A DNA stretch of 64,000 nt, from the NCBI RefSeq assembly GCF_051020985.1, contig NC_135003.1:8177501-8241500 (forward strand). Reading direction: 5' to 3'. The translations under genes were made by a program, and so were the position numbers. The notes under the pieces were generated by a model. That model was not told the origin of the DNA. It did no database searches and saw only the letters and a list, made by a program, of their open reading frames with translations. Below are positions 56,101 through 61,111 of this stretch, piece by piece (the first letter of the stretch is position 1; every line of letters starts with the position of its first letter). This stretch comes from Nomia melanderi. Taxonomy: Eukaryota > Arthropoda > Insecta > Hymenoptera > Halictidae.

Positions 56101-56923
56101 TATACATGTAAATTATGTACGTGTTCGCTGAATATATTTGTTATTTTCATCTTTTAATCCTGTATCGGAAAAGTTCTGCTGCGAATAATATCAGTTTCAA
56201 ACCACGCGGATGACCTACATTTTAATCAATTTCATAATTTATTTTTAAATCTACGGTCAGTTGAATAGGAATCACTCTATATTTATTAGAATTTCCACCT
56301 CGTTAACTTGTGAAATGAAACTTATTATTATGCACGGTATTTATAACAGAAAACACAGTCGATTACTCTATATTTTTCGTGATTAATAATGTTTCGCGCC
56401 GATTTCGTTTTACACTAACGTTTTTCTATTTATGAAACTTTCAAATCAAATAAAACAGTGTTACAGCATATTGATTGTATGCGCATGTTTCCATAGACAA
56501 CAATGACATTATGGTGCCATATACCGATGACAACGTCGGCAACTCCACTACTACACGTTTATTTTCACGAAAAGATAAGCGCGAGTCCTAATGAGGCAAC
56601 TCGTCGCAATATAAATTATACAAGAATGAATTTCGATCAGGCGTAATAATAAACTCGAACAATATTACGCGACTCGAGCGATGCGGTTCTCCATGTGCAT
56701 ATGTTTTTCAATGTTTTCGAAATTGTATACACGCCATTCGAAACCGGAAGAACAATATACTAGAGAAATTGATAGATGAATAATAATAATTGTTATCACT
56801 GACCTTCTTTACTTGAAAGTGTTCCGGCCGTAAGTTTTCGACGATTTCCTGATCAGGTTTGACGGGTTGAGGTACCGACGATCGGAACCCGTCGAACACA
56901 CCTTTAATTGTAAACTTCTTCAT
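4378..56923 (-). CDS. tomosyn: Tomosyn (syntaxin-binding protein 5 homologue), 14 coding exons, 3' end outside window
   Basis: Tomosyn is a cytosolic WD40 protein of the Lgl family. Its C-terminal R-SNARE coil competes with synaptobrevin for syntaxin/SNAP-25 and so restrains vesicle priming. Joined minus-strand exons are 56923-56804, 33755-33658, 25014-24832, 24549-24415, 18604-18541, 16195-15991, 15500-15425, 15085-14931, 14241-13950, 13552-13309, 12766-12513, 12155-11966, 7146-6853 and 4843-4378. All have AG/GT borders and compatible phases, giving 925 codons with no stop. Family landmarks in order are MKKFTIKGVFDGF at the start, RHGFPHQPTAVAFDPVQ, ADDTLHLWN, KWLYVGTERGNIHV, HHEGKQFMCSHTDGS, the LLGL-domain stretch FSGGLAYDTTGRTPS, NPYPMDIHESPVTCC, HADGSIKFWDAS and GFSLKRQLSKVDLKIK. 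The start codon is the only one compatible with the conserved N-terminus. The later WD40 part and the SNARE motif are not in the window, so the gene continues past position 1. The first 13 exons are firm; exon 14 is variable-region sequence and less sure. Confidence 0.93.
4844..6852. other. Tomosyn intron 13, no gene seen
   Basis: This is AT-rich sequence. The short open frames near 5386-5797 overlap each other on opposite strands and show no motif. Confidence 0.6.
6853..7146 (-). CDS. tomosyn: Tomosyn coding exon 13 (variable linker with GFSLKRQLSKVDLKIK)
   Basis: This exon of 98 codons keeps phase 0 at both ends, so it can be included or skipped without changing frame. It has a Gln/Glu-rich, poorly conserved first part, then KGFSLKRQLSKVDLKIK, a basic amphipathic stretch in the position of the tomosyn hypervariable region. 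I chose acceptor ATCAG before 7146 and donor GGG|GTACTT after 6853. The donor is a weak match, so the end could differ by a few bases. Confidence 0.75.
7147..11965. other. Tomosyn intron 12, no gene seen
   Basis: 4.8 kb of AT-rich sequence without a credible coding exon. It contains the 15-bp inverted repeat at 7748-7874 and a TA run near 11850. Confidence 0.6.
7748..7874. repeat. Perfect 15-bp inverted repeat with 97-bp spacer
   Basis: The left arm TGCTTCTTCAGAAAT is at 7748-7762. Its exact reverse complement ATTTCTGAAGAAGCA is at 7860-7874. It lies in tomosyn intron 12. It may be a small decayed inverted-repeat element or a hairpin; the spacer shows no gene. Confidence 0.7.
11966..12155 (-). 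CDS. tomosyn: Tomosyn coding exon 12
   Basis: It encodes residues 609-672: GNETGLVVVDIVQKISLVVL, NSDPCQRVLRSPKRQ and RSPSTDQ. The acceptor TTTTAG precedes 12155 and the donor CAG|GTAAAA follows 11966. SDPxxRxxRSPxR is a conserved tomosyn signature ahead of the variable domain. Confidence 0.93.
12513..12766 (-). CDS. tomosyn: Tomosyn coding exon 11 (low-complexity linker)
   Basis: It encodes residues 525-609. A Ser/Asp-rich linker (SSSDHDSPAGNTSGSSETKN) is followed by the conserved GEQPENITSLSLNTSYGL strand. The acceptor TGTAG precedes 12766 and the donor CT|GTAAGT follows 12513. The linker length varies between tomosyns; the C-terminal strand is diagnostic. Confidence 0.93.
13309..13552 (-). 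CDS. tomosyn: Tomosyn coding exon 10
   Basis: It encodes residues 443-524: HADGSIKFWDASAGSLQVLY, KTAKLFEKGR, EEDPLAIQLI and ESRKLAIAGSGKHVVLF. The acceptor TATAG precedes 13552. The consensus donor GTG|GTAAGT follows 13309, phase 0. Confidence 0.95.
13950..14241 (-). CDS. tomosyn: Tomosyn coding exon 9
   Basis: It encodes residues 346-443: DYQDPYAVVVLLQNDLVVID, NPYPMDIHESPVTCCAYFAD, then KDWPISGGEW, a run of serines and NEIIVTG. The acceptor TACAG precedes 14241 and the donor GG|GTAAGT follows 13950. This closes one propeller and leads into the HADGS blade. Confidence 0.95.
14931..15085 (-). CDS. tomosyn: Tomosyn coding exon 8 (LLGL domain)
   Basis: It encodes residues 294-346: EAYVIFSGGLAYDTTGRTPS, then VIHGKTTTVLEM and IDFITLCENPW. 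This is the core of the LLGL domain shared by Lgl and tomosyn. The acceptor CCTTAG precedes 15085 and the donor AGT G|GTATAT follows 14931. Confidence 0.94.
15425..15500 (-). CDS. tomosyn: Tomosyn coding exon 7
   Basis: This 76-nt exon reads KTTKDGEPEPCKAIQKVEW followed by KLSRSG. The acceptor TTTACAG precedes 15500 and the donor GG|GTGAG follows 15425. EPCKxIxKVE(W/F) and the RSGE junction are conserved in the family. Confidence 0.93.
15991..16195 (-). CDS. tomosyn: Tomosyn coding exon 6
   Basis: It encodes residues 201-269: MLIGYDSGQIVFWDLKTKN, then HHEGKQFMCSHTDGS and THPHG. The acceptor is CAG|ATGCTG and the donor CAC G|GTAAAA. Two clear WD40 strands (QIVFWDLK, GSLSTWTV) belong to the N-terminal propeller. 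Confidence 0.94.
16196..18540. other. Tomosyn intron 5, no gene seen
   Basis: This is AT-rich sequence. Open frames around 16499-17004 are low-complexity and lack motifs. A poly-A run lies near 17905. Confidence 0.55.
18541..18604 (-). CDS. tomosyn: Tomosyn coding exon 5 (64-nt microexon)
   Basis: This is a short exon of 64 nt, too small to appear as an open frame. It reads FRKTHPGAVVHLSDNPLDLSK. The acceptor TTTTTCAG precedes 18604 and the donor AAG|GTACGC follows 18541. It restores the frame exactly between exon 4 and exon 6, and HPGxVVHxSDNP is conserved in tomosyns. A TA/TG microsatellite lies immediately upstream of the acceptor. Confidence 0.9.
18606..18735. repeat. TA/TG microsatellite next to tomosyn exon 5
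   Basis: ATATATATACATATATAA is followed by TGTGTGTGTATGTGTGT and similar blocks. It sits directly upstream (in gene sense) of the exon 5 acceptor, where a polypyrimidine tract is expected. Confidence 0.85.
21595..21631. repeat. Perfect 16-bp hairpin with 5-nt loop
   Basis: The arms AAAGATACTATCTTTT and AAAAGATAGTATCTTT flank the loop CCTAC. The arms are exact reverse complements. It would also fold in the tomosyn pre-mRNA, inside intron 4. Confidence 0.85.
24415..24549 (-). CDS. tomosyn: Tomosyn coding exon 4
   Basis: It encodes residues 134-179, including LQSKWLYVGTERGNIHV and SGYVINWNKAIE. The acceptor TTATAG precedes 24549. The donor GT|GTAAGT follows 24415, and the split Val codon is completed by exon 5. 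Confidence 0.94.
24832..25014 (-). CDS. tomosyn: Tomosyn coding exon 3
   Basis: It encodes residues 73-134: LGRPGVDAHVKHEG, FLVNEGALVSATADDTLHLW and LKFQRER. The acceptor AACAG precedes 25014 and the donor AG|GTCAGT follows 24832. GRPGV and the ADDTLHLWN blade are hallmarks of the family. Confidence 0.94.
25015..33657. other. Tomosyn intron 2, no gene seen
   Basis: 8.6 kb. It holds two GC-richer blocks (about 27540-27990 and 31200-31560) and an 18-bp inverted repeat at 28663-28749. Open frames inside these blocks have no recognisable motif. Confidence 0.55.
28663..28749. repeat. Perfect 18-bp inverted repeat with 51-bp spacer
   Basis: AAAATTATGTTGATAATT at 28663-28680 is exactly complementary, in reverse, to 28732-28749. 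The size and AT content fit a small inverted-repeat element or a foldable hairpin in tomosyn intron 2. Confidence 0.8.
33658..33755 (-). CDS. tomosyn: Tomosyn coding exon 2
   Basis: It encodes residues 41-73 (TFRHGFPHQPTAVAFDPVQ..LLAIGTKSG), the first WD40 blade of the Lgl/tomosyn propeller. The acceptor TTTCAG precedes 33755. The donor AT|GTATCC follows 33658, and the split Ile codon is completed by exon 3. Confidence 0.92.
35440..36080. other. G-poor, pyrimidine-rich block of unknown origin
   Basis: The plus strand is strongly biased to C and T with few G over about 600 bp, unlike its flanks. The minus strand reads as a purine-rich sequence with an A-rich part. This could be a decayed retroelement in reverse orientation. 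No coding motif was identified. Confidence 0.3.
37981..38066 (-). mobile_element. Tc1/mariner-like transposase fragment (C-terminal DDE region), broken
   Basis: The minus strand reads EWPVKSPDLNIIEYCW, then a stop, then QLTRNVHEK. This matches the DWPxxSPDLNxIExxW signature that holds the last catalytic acidic residue of Tc1-family transposases. The in-frame stop and the loss of frame upstream show a dead copy. Confidence 0.75.
40167..40291 (+). repeat. Three imperfect 24-bp direct repeats
   Basis: Related 24-mers start at 40167, 40234 and 40268, with the core AAGGAGCTGGTTAA (variants AAGGAGTTGGTTGA and TAGGAGCTGGTTAA). Spacing is 67 and 34 bp. They lie in a locally purine- and GC-richer part of intron 1 and show no open frame. 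Confidence 0.6.
41410..41790 (+). mobile_element. Probable non-LTR retrotransposon 3' coding remnant, frameshifted
   Basis: One frame gives KCRLCKRENENLAHIW, a CxxC-H arrangement like the zinc-knuckle tail after reverse transcriptase in R1/jockey-type LINEs. It stops shortly after. A different frame then continues as a charged Lys/Arg/Glu-rich stretch (MVHEIFEMSERGSTWKDAL) to a stop at 41779. The frame change indicates a dead copy. The family is not certain. Confidence 0.45.
42720..42910 (-). mobile_element. Tc1-like transposase fragment (central DDE region), broken
   Basis: The minus strand encodes GENVIFSDES (42899-42870), the conserved VIFSDES motif around the second catalytic Asp of Tc1 transposases. 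It is followed by sequence like the downstream KFQPRTKWG and GGI part in a shifted frame with stops. It is a decayed copy in tomosyn intron 1. Confidence 0.65.
43700..43860 (+). mobile_element. Tc1-like transposase N-terminal fragment (GRPxKL motif)
   Basis: The plus strand encodes RRDGRPHKLDDKDARFVQ followed by NYP and a stop. The GRPxKL(D/T)xxDxRxI/V pattern is the linker between the two DNA-binding helix-turn-helix parts of Tc1-like transposases. Orientation is opposite to the 42.8-kb fragment, so the two are separate copies or one rearranged copy. Confidence 0.55.
44115..44160. repeat. (TA)n microsatellite
   Basis: An uninterrupted ATATAT run is flanked by ACATAT variants, in tomosyn intron 1. 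Confidence 0.9.
45837..46072. repeat. Imperfect tandem duplication, period about 118 bp
   Basis: Two adjacent copies share CGAAC, GGTAATAA, TTGCACCG/TTGTACCG, TTCGCTAATTATCCT, TTACGCTAT/TTACACTAT and a C-T-rich end. The shared 15-mer TTCGCTAATTATCCT recurs at 118-bp spacing (near 45905 and 46023). The open frame crossing copy one ends inside the repeat and has no motif. Confidence 0.75.
52303..52316. repeat. Poly-T run
   Basis: A homopolymer tract in tomosyn intron 1 that reads as poly-A on the tomosyn sense strand. It has no further LINE-like sequence that I recognise. Confidence 0.8.
52640..52722. repeat. Two related short hairpins
   Basis: TGATGAGCTAGACTCGTCATCA (first 7 and last 7 bases pair with one mismatch) is followed about 45 bp later by TGACGAACTATATTCGTCA (perfect 7-bp arms, 5-nt loop). 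Shared TGAcGAnCTAnAnTCGTCA structure suggests two units of a diverged repeat. Confidence 0.55.
53280..53415 (-). mobile_element. Tc1-like transposase C-terminal fragment
   Basis: The minus strand reads FDLNTIEHLCEEMERQLNGR, continuing to a stop about 25 codons later. It matches the (P)DLNxIEHLWxxxxRxL region with the final catalytic Glu. A stop codon just upstream and loss of the preceding Pro-Asp show decay. Sequence up to about 53960 may be the rest of the same copy, but I could not align it. Confidence 0.65.
56804..56923 (-). CDS. tomosyn: Tomosyn coding exon 1 (start codon)
   Basis: It encodes residues 1-40, from MKKFTIKGVFDGF to EHFQVKK. ATG is at 56923-56921 on the minus strand. The donor is AAG|GTCAGT after 56804 and leaves phase 0, matching exon 2. 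The basic, glycine-containing start and the NLRPEHFQ stretch are typical of tomosyn N-termini. Confidence 0.9.
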
Positions 56924-57480
56924 TACGGACCGAAGATAACACCTAGAGGATCACATGTGCAGCAGCGACACAAATTCAACTCCCCCTAAAGTTTCAGAGT
57001 CAAAATATCAAGTGATTCCCTTCTCGACGTTGCTCAATTAACAAAGATGAATAGAAATTCGGCAATGACAAGGAGTTTCTGTCACGTTCTATCTACGTGT
57101 TACTTCTTTCGCGGAAAACTACCGATGACATCTTCCCGTATCAATGGCAAATGTCACTCATCGATATTTCAGTCTTGAGGGACCTCCTCTACATTTTGAC
57201 AGAAGAACGATGACGTCGATGAGACACGGCACATCTCGATAACGCGGTGTCCTCGTAGAAATAAAGACGCACACGTTACCGTAACCGATTGACGACGCGT
57301 TTTTGCAAACGCTTCGTGACTAGAATTGTTTTCGTACTTGACAGCAATGCAGTGTTGTTTAACCGTGTCAGGATCAATAACTGGCAACAGGCTCATGTGG
57401 ACTCTCGCACGACCGCGAACGTACTCTGTGCGCAATCGTGAACAAAACTTTATGGCAGATTTTTATGCCAGGTTCTTACG
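56924..57480 (-). promoter_or_regulatory. Tomosyn 5' untranslated and promoter region (inferred)
   Basis: Sequence directly upstream of the tomosyn start codon is richer in GC and CpG than the introns, up to about 57.48 kb. Beyond that it becomes AT-rich. A 5' UTR and core promoter are expected here; the exact transcription start cannot be read. Confidence 0.4.
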
Positions 57481-58378
57481 GTTCTAAAGATGGCAAACGT
57501 GCGATATGTTACTATTCTAGGGATATTCACGTGCCTGCCGTTGGACTCACTATTTAGTGTATTTCGCAAATTTGTTATGAAAAGATTATTTTGTGCTTCT
57601 ATCCATCCATTATTTATATTTGTTATTTGCTTAATTCAATTCTATACAATATTATATGTTACTGTATAAAATCGTGGAGCTTTCAGAAGAAACTTGCGTT
57701 TCCATGAAAATAAATATGTTATTATGATTTTGAAAGTTGTGATGAATTATTTGTTTAACCTCATTTCGCTGCAAAAGAATTATTCATATTATTTAAAATG
57801 AATCGCCTAAATTTATTGTGGTAATTACTGACTGATAATAACTGCTCTGCCAATCATACATTAAAAATGGTCTAGTATCCTTTATGCTGATCTATTCCAG
57901 TCTGGACAAATTTTCTTGAGCCGCACTACTTATGAAAAATAAAATTGTTTTGCACAAAATTGCTTGTATTTTTAATTTATTGTAATGTTACTTAATAATT
58001 ATTTAAAACAACGTGCAGTAATTTTGTCAAAAATTAGAAGTTTTTATAAAATTTAAATGAATATATATATAGCTTGTTTAATTAAAATAAACTTTTTGCT
58101 TCACATTTGGATACAAAAACGGCTTACAGAAATAAAATCGTACTTAACGTTTTATTTCTTTTATAGTTTTATTTAACTTTATATAGGAATAAATAAATTC
58201 TATTTACTTTTCCACCGTCAATGACGTTATAGCTTACAGACATGTTGAATCACTTACATCGAACGTTAATCATCAAGTGACATAAGTCATAATGAATAAA
58301 AAGTAGTGTATAATTTTTTATTTTATTCCTACAAGGAATACAATTAAAAGTAAGTAAATATTACCAATACAACATAAC
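57481..58378. promoter_or_regulatory. Divergent intergenic region between tomosyn and Golgin-45
   Basis: AT-rich spacer between two head-to-head genes; the start codons are about 1.45 kb apart. It must hold the Golgin-45 promoter and 5' UTR. No distinct motif was identified. Confidence 0.5.
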
Positions 58379-58430
58379 ATGGCAACTGCTTCAAATTCTT
58401 CAAAGGAAGAAGCACAAATTAAATCACAAG
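58379..58430 (+). CDS. BLZF1: Golgin-45 exon 1 (start)
   Basis: It encodes MATASNSSKEEAQIKSQ plus one base. The donor is CAAG|GTTAGA. It is short and rests on its ATG, the donor and the phase fit to exon 2. An alternative start inside exon 2 cannot be excluded. Confidence 0.7.
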
Positions 58431-60365
58431 GTTAGATTACATACTGTTTTATGACCCACTTCTACAAACATCTGTTTTCAATATAAATTACGAGTATGAA
58501 ACAGTTGAAATTAAAACTTTATTTAAGAAATAATTACGAAGTTTCTAAGTAATAATTATTTAATGATAATAAATATACAATATATGTAGTAGTATAAATA
58601 CAGTAAAAATTGTTGATAACAATATTTATTAATAATGAATTTAGTATAACACTGTAATATCATTCAATTATTATTTAAGATGTGCAAACAATGACTTGTG
58701 TTGGACGTACACAAGGTGATGGAATGGAAAATGTGACGATGGAAAAAATTGAAATCAAACAAACAAAATGCCGCCTTGGTGATACACTTATTTATCATCC
58801 AACAAATTTGAAGCAATCAAGTTTAATTCCACCAGTTACTCCAAATGGTCCAATTATAAATTTAGTACCAAAACATATTTCTAATGTTAAAGATGAAAAG
58901 CATATTTTAAATTCTTTAAAATCAAAAGAACCAAAATTCGTTCCATATGAACCATATAAAGCTGCAGTTAATCCAATCATTCCATATGACAAAAAAAGTA
59001 AAAAATTCCAAAGAAGCAATTTAAATATGCATGTAGCAGTTTCTCAAGTTGCCGCAATGAAAATTCATGAAATAGAAGTTCCAGCTTCTGAGATCATAAA
59101 AACAATAGAAGATAAATCTTTGGAATCTGAGTGGCTAAAGGAAAAAAAGGCATATGAAGCAGAAATAAAAAAGTTTAAGGAAGAAAACAGTCAACTTGAA
59201 AATCAATTGAAATTTCAAGCTCAGGTATTTACGTTACGTATTATATATGAAATTGGCTTGCATTAAATAATATAGAAAATAATACATTCAAATAATTTTA
59301 ATTTATTTAATAAGGTAAATGGAGAATTAAAGAACTTGTTAGTAGCTGCTGTAGGTGAAGATCTTGAAACAAAAGTTCATTTACTGACTGAAGATAAATT
59401 ACAACTTGCTAGAGCTCTTCTAAATTCTGCTCAACATCTTTCAACTCATCAAGAACAAACTGAGTGGTTAGCTGGTCAATGTGAAGTTTGGAGAAGTAAA
59501 TTCTTAGCCAGTAGGTAAATGAAAATTATTCAACAAACACACTTAAGATGAGTCTCATAGTATGTCTATATCTAAAATAATTTAAGAATTATACTTTAAA
59601 TTTGAATCAGTATGATATTGCAAAATCAGTTATTTTACAACTTTTATTTACATTTAATTAATACCACTGTTATGTTTTCTTGTGACAGTTTAATGGTAGA
59701 AGAACTTGCAAAATGGAAAGCAGCTCTTTGTCAAAGGACAACAGATCTTCAGGAAGCAATAAAAAGGCTTTTAGAAGATCGTAATCACATTCGTGACATA
59801 TCTCTTAAAACATACAGGTATGACGTGTAATGAAATGTGTATCTTATTATAAATATTATACTATCAGTATTTGTCCATTTTAGAACACTCAGTATTCTTC
59901 GTGAAAATTTTGATCCCATTGGAGCTGCCTCTTCTAAGAGACATGAATTACCAAGTACAAATATTGTTGACTTAGCACAAGGATGTTGTCAGTTAGCAGA
60001 AATTTTGAAAGTTCAATTATTAAGTGGGGTAGAGAACATTCATTTACAAAAAGAACTTAATACAAGTGGTCTAGATATGAAAACAGTTGCCGAAAAAACA
60101 GCAGAACAAGTAAGCTTCTTAAACATTCTAAAATCATTTACATAACCTTTAATTAATTTTACTGTTAATTCCTTCATATTTTATTTTGCTTATCTATGTG
60201 TAGCTGCTCATGAGCCCAACATTACTAATGTCAGGAAGGCAAGACGTGGCTTGTAGCGCAGTGATGGGTGCTGCTGTTGCAATAGGTGGCCAAATATTTC
60301 TTCCACAAAATGATTCAAATATAACTTGTTGCCCACATTGCAGTGGTGAAATCAAACAAATTTAA
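58379..60365 (+). CDS. BLZF1: Golgin-45 (basic leucine zipper nuclear factor 1 homologue), complete
   Basis: Golgin-45 is a peripheral medial-Golgi coiled-coil protein that binds a GRASP protein and Rab2 and is needed for Golgi structure and secretion. Exons are 58379-58430, 58680-59224, 59315-59514, 59689-59817, 59884-60109 and 60204-60365. All have GT-AG borders and consistent phases, giving 437 residues, close to the vertebrate length of about 400. Diagnostic stretches are ELKNLLVAAVGEDLE (about residue 202), EWLAGQCEVWRSKFLAS (about 249-265), SLMVEELAKWKAALCQ and the C-terminal CCPHCSGEIKQI. Residues about 160-310 are rich in Lys/Glu/Leu heptads, as expected for the coiled coil. The N-terminal third is divergent. 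The chosen ATG opens exon 1, preceded by AAC. Possible polyadenylation signals follow at 60517 and 60608. Confidence 0.92.
58680..59224 (+). CDS. BLZF1: Golgin-45 exon 2
   Basis: Residues about 18-199. The divergent N-terminal region leads into the start of the coiled coil (KKAYEAEIKKFKEENSQLEN). The acceptor TTTAAG precedes 58680 and the donor CAG|GTATTT follows 59224. Confidence 0.9.
59315..59514 (+). CDS. BLZF1: Golgin-45 exon 3
   Basis: Residues 200-266, with the highly conserved LLVAAVGEDLE and QCEVWRSKFLAS stretches. The acceptor is AATAAG and the donor AG|GTAAAT. Confidence 0.95.
59689..59817 (+). CDS. BLZF1: Golgin-45 exon 4
   Basis: Residues 266-309: LMVEELAKWKAALCQRTTDL and EAIKRLLEDRNHIRD, the last part of the coiled coil. 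The acceptor GACAG precedes 59689 and the donor AG|GTATGA follows 59817. Confidence 0.94.
59884..60109 (+). CDS. BLZF1: Golgin-45 exon 5
   Basis: Residues 309-384: TLSILRENFDPIG, then VDLAQGCCQLAEILKVQLL and the conserved EKTAEQ. The acceptor TTTTAG precedes 59884 and the donor GAACAA|GTAAGC follows 60109. Confidence 0.93.
60204..60365 (+). CDS. BLZF1: Golgin-45 exon 6 (stop)
   Basis: The last 53 residues end in TCCPHCSGEIKQI and TAA at 60363-60365. The CCxxC-SGE terminus matches the conserved C-terminal region that contacts the GRASP PDZ domains. Confidence 0.93.
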   Translation: MLMSPTLLMSGRQDVACSAVMGAAVAIGGQIFLPQNDSNITCCPHCSGEIKQI

Positions 60366-60820
60366 AATCTTTTTGTTTTAATACACTATCAGAATTTATT
60401 TAAAAAGTTATTAATATTTCTGTACTCTTTCCGAAGTATGTATATTTGAAAATTATAAATATGCTATATTATTTTTGTATTTAGATTTATTAATTTAATA
60501 ATACCAACTGACAGACAATAAAAATGTTAATGCTTAATGGCTATGCATAATTATTAGAACTTTACTATTAGTGTTTAATATTAAAATATAGTTACATATA
60601 TTTTGTAAATAAATTACTTTTTGTTGGTGGTAAAACTTTTGTGTAACTTTCATGTACAGATACATGTATAATAATATTCTCTATTTTTATATGAAATGCA
60701 TGAAACCATATTAAGTACCATATTTAAAGTCAAAGTCGATACTTACCATATTTTTTTTGTGTAGAAAATCAATAATAGAAAAAGAATAATCCTCTACTTA
60801 ATTATAATTTATAATATCGA
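60366..60820. other. Golgin-45 3' UTR and spacer to the repeat-protein gene
   Basis: AT-rich, no coding frame. It holds two AATAAA signals and, near 60806, a TATA-like run (TATAATTTATAATA) just before the candidate upstream exon of the next gene. Confidence 0.5.
60608..60613 (+). terminator. Probable Golgin-45 polyadenylation signal AATAAA
   Basis: AATAAA lies about 240 bp after the stop codon. An earlier AATAAA at 60517-60522 could also serve. Confidence 0.5.
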
Positions 60821-61015
60821 ATGCAGCAGTGCCAAATTTTAAACGAAACTTGCTCACGATGTTTAAATTTTATTCCTAACTTCGTACTATCGGTATCGAG
60901 AAACCGTTACTATGTTCACATACACTACTTCCGTAAGCATGCGCATTGGAAATCGGTTTCGGAAAAATGCTGTATTCCTCCTCTGGACAAACTTTCTAAT
61001 GATAACTTTTCAAAG
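60821..61015 (+). other. Candidate upstream exon of the repeat-protein gene
   Basis: A 65-codon open frame starts at an ATG and ends at a good donor (TCAAAG|GTAATT). Removing an 84-nt intron to the acceptor TTTAG at 61099 joins it in frame with SHYK and then the Met at 61112. The block is less AT-rich than its flanks, like other first exons. The peptide (RNRYYVHIHYFRKHAHWKS and Cys-rich start) has no motif that I recognise, so it may be only 5' UTR. Confidence 0.35.
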
Positions 61016-61111
61016 GTAATTACATTTTTATATTACCATGTTACAAATAAGACATTGTTAATAAAAACAATAAGTAATTTTTATGCTAGATACATTTAGA
61101 GCCATTACAAG

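Larger units (their letters stand above)
33756..56803. other. Tomosyn intron 1 (23 kb) with transposon debris
   Basis: A single intron separates the start-codon exon from the first WD40 exon. No independent gene was found. Supported contents are Tc1-like fragments near 38.0, 42.8, 43.7 and 53.3 kb, a probable LINE tail near 41.6 kb, a TA microsatellite near 44.1 kb, a tandem duplication near 45.9 kb and short repeats near 40.2 and 52.7 kb. Confidence 0.75.

Noticed and set aside
58795..59019. 74-codon minus-strand frame
   Set aside because: Antisense of Golgin-45 exon 2.
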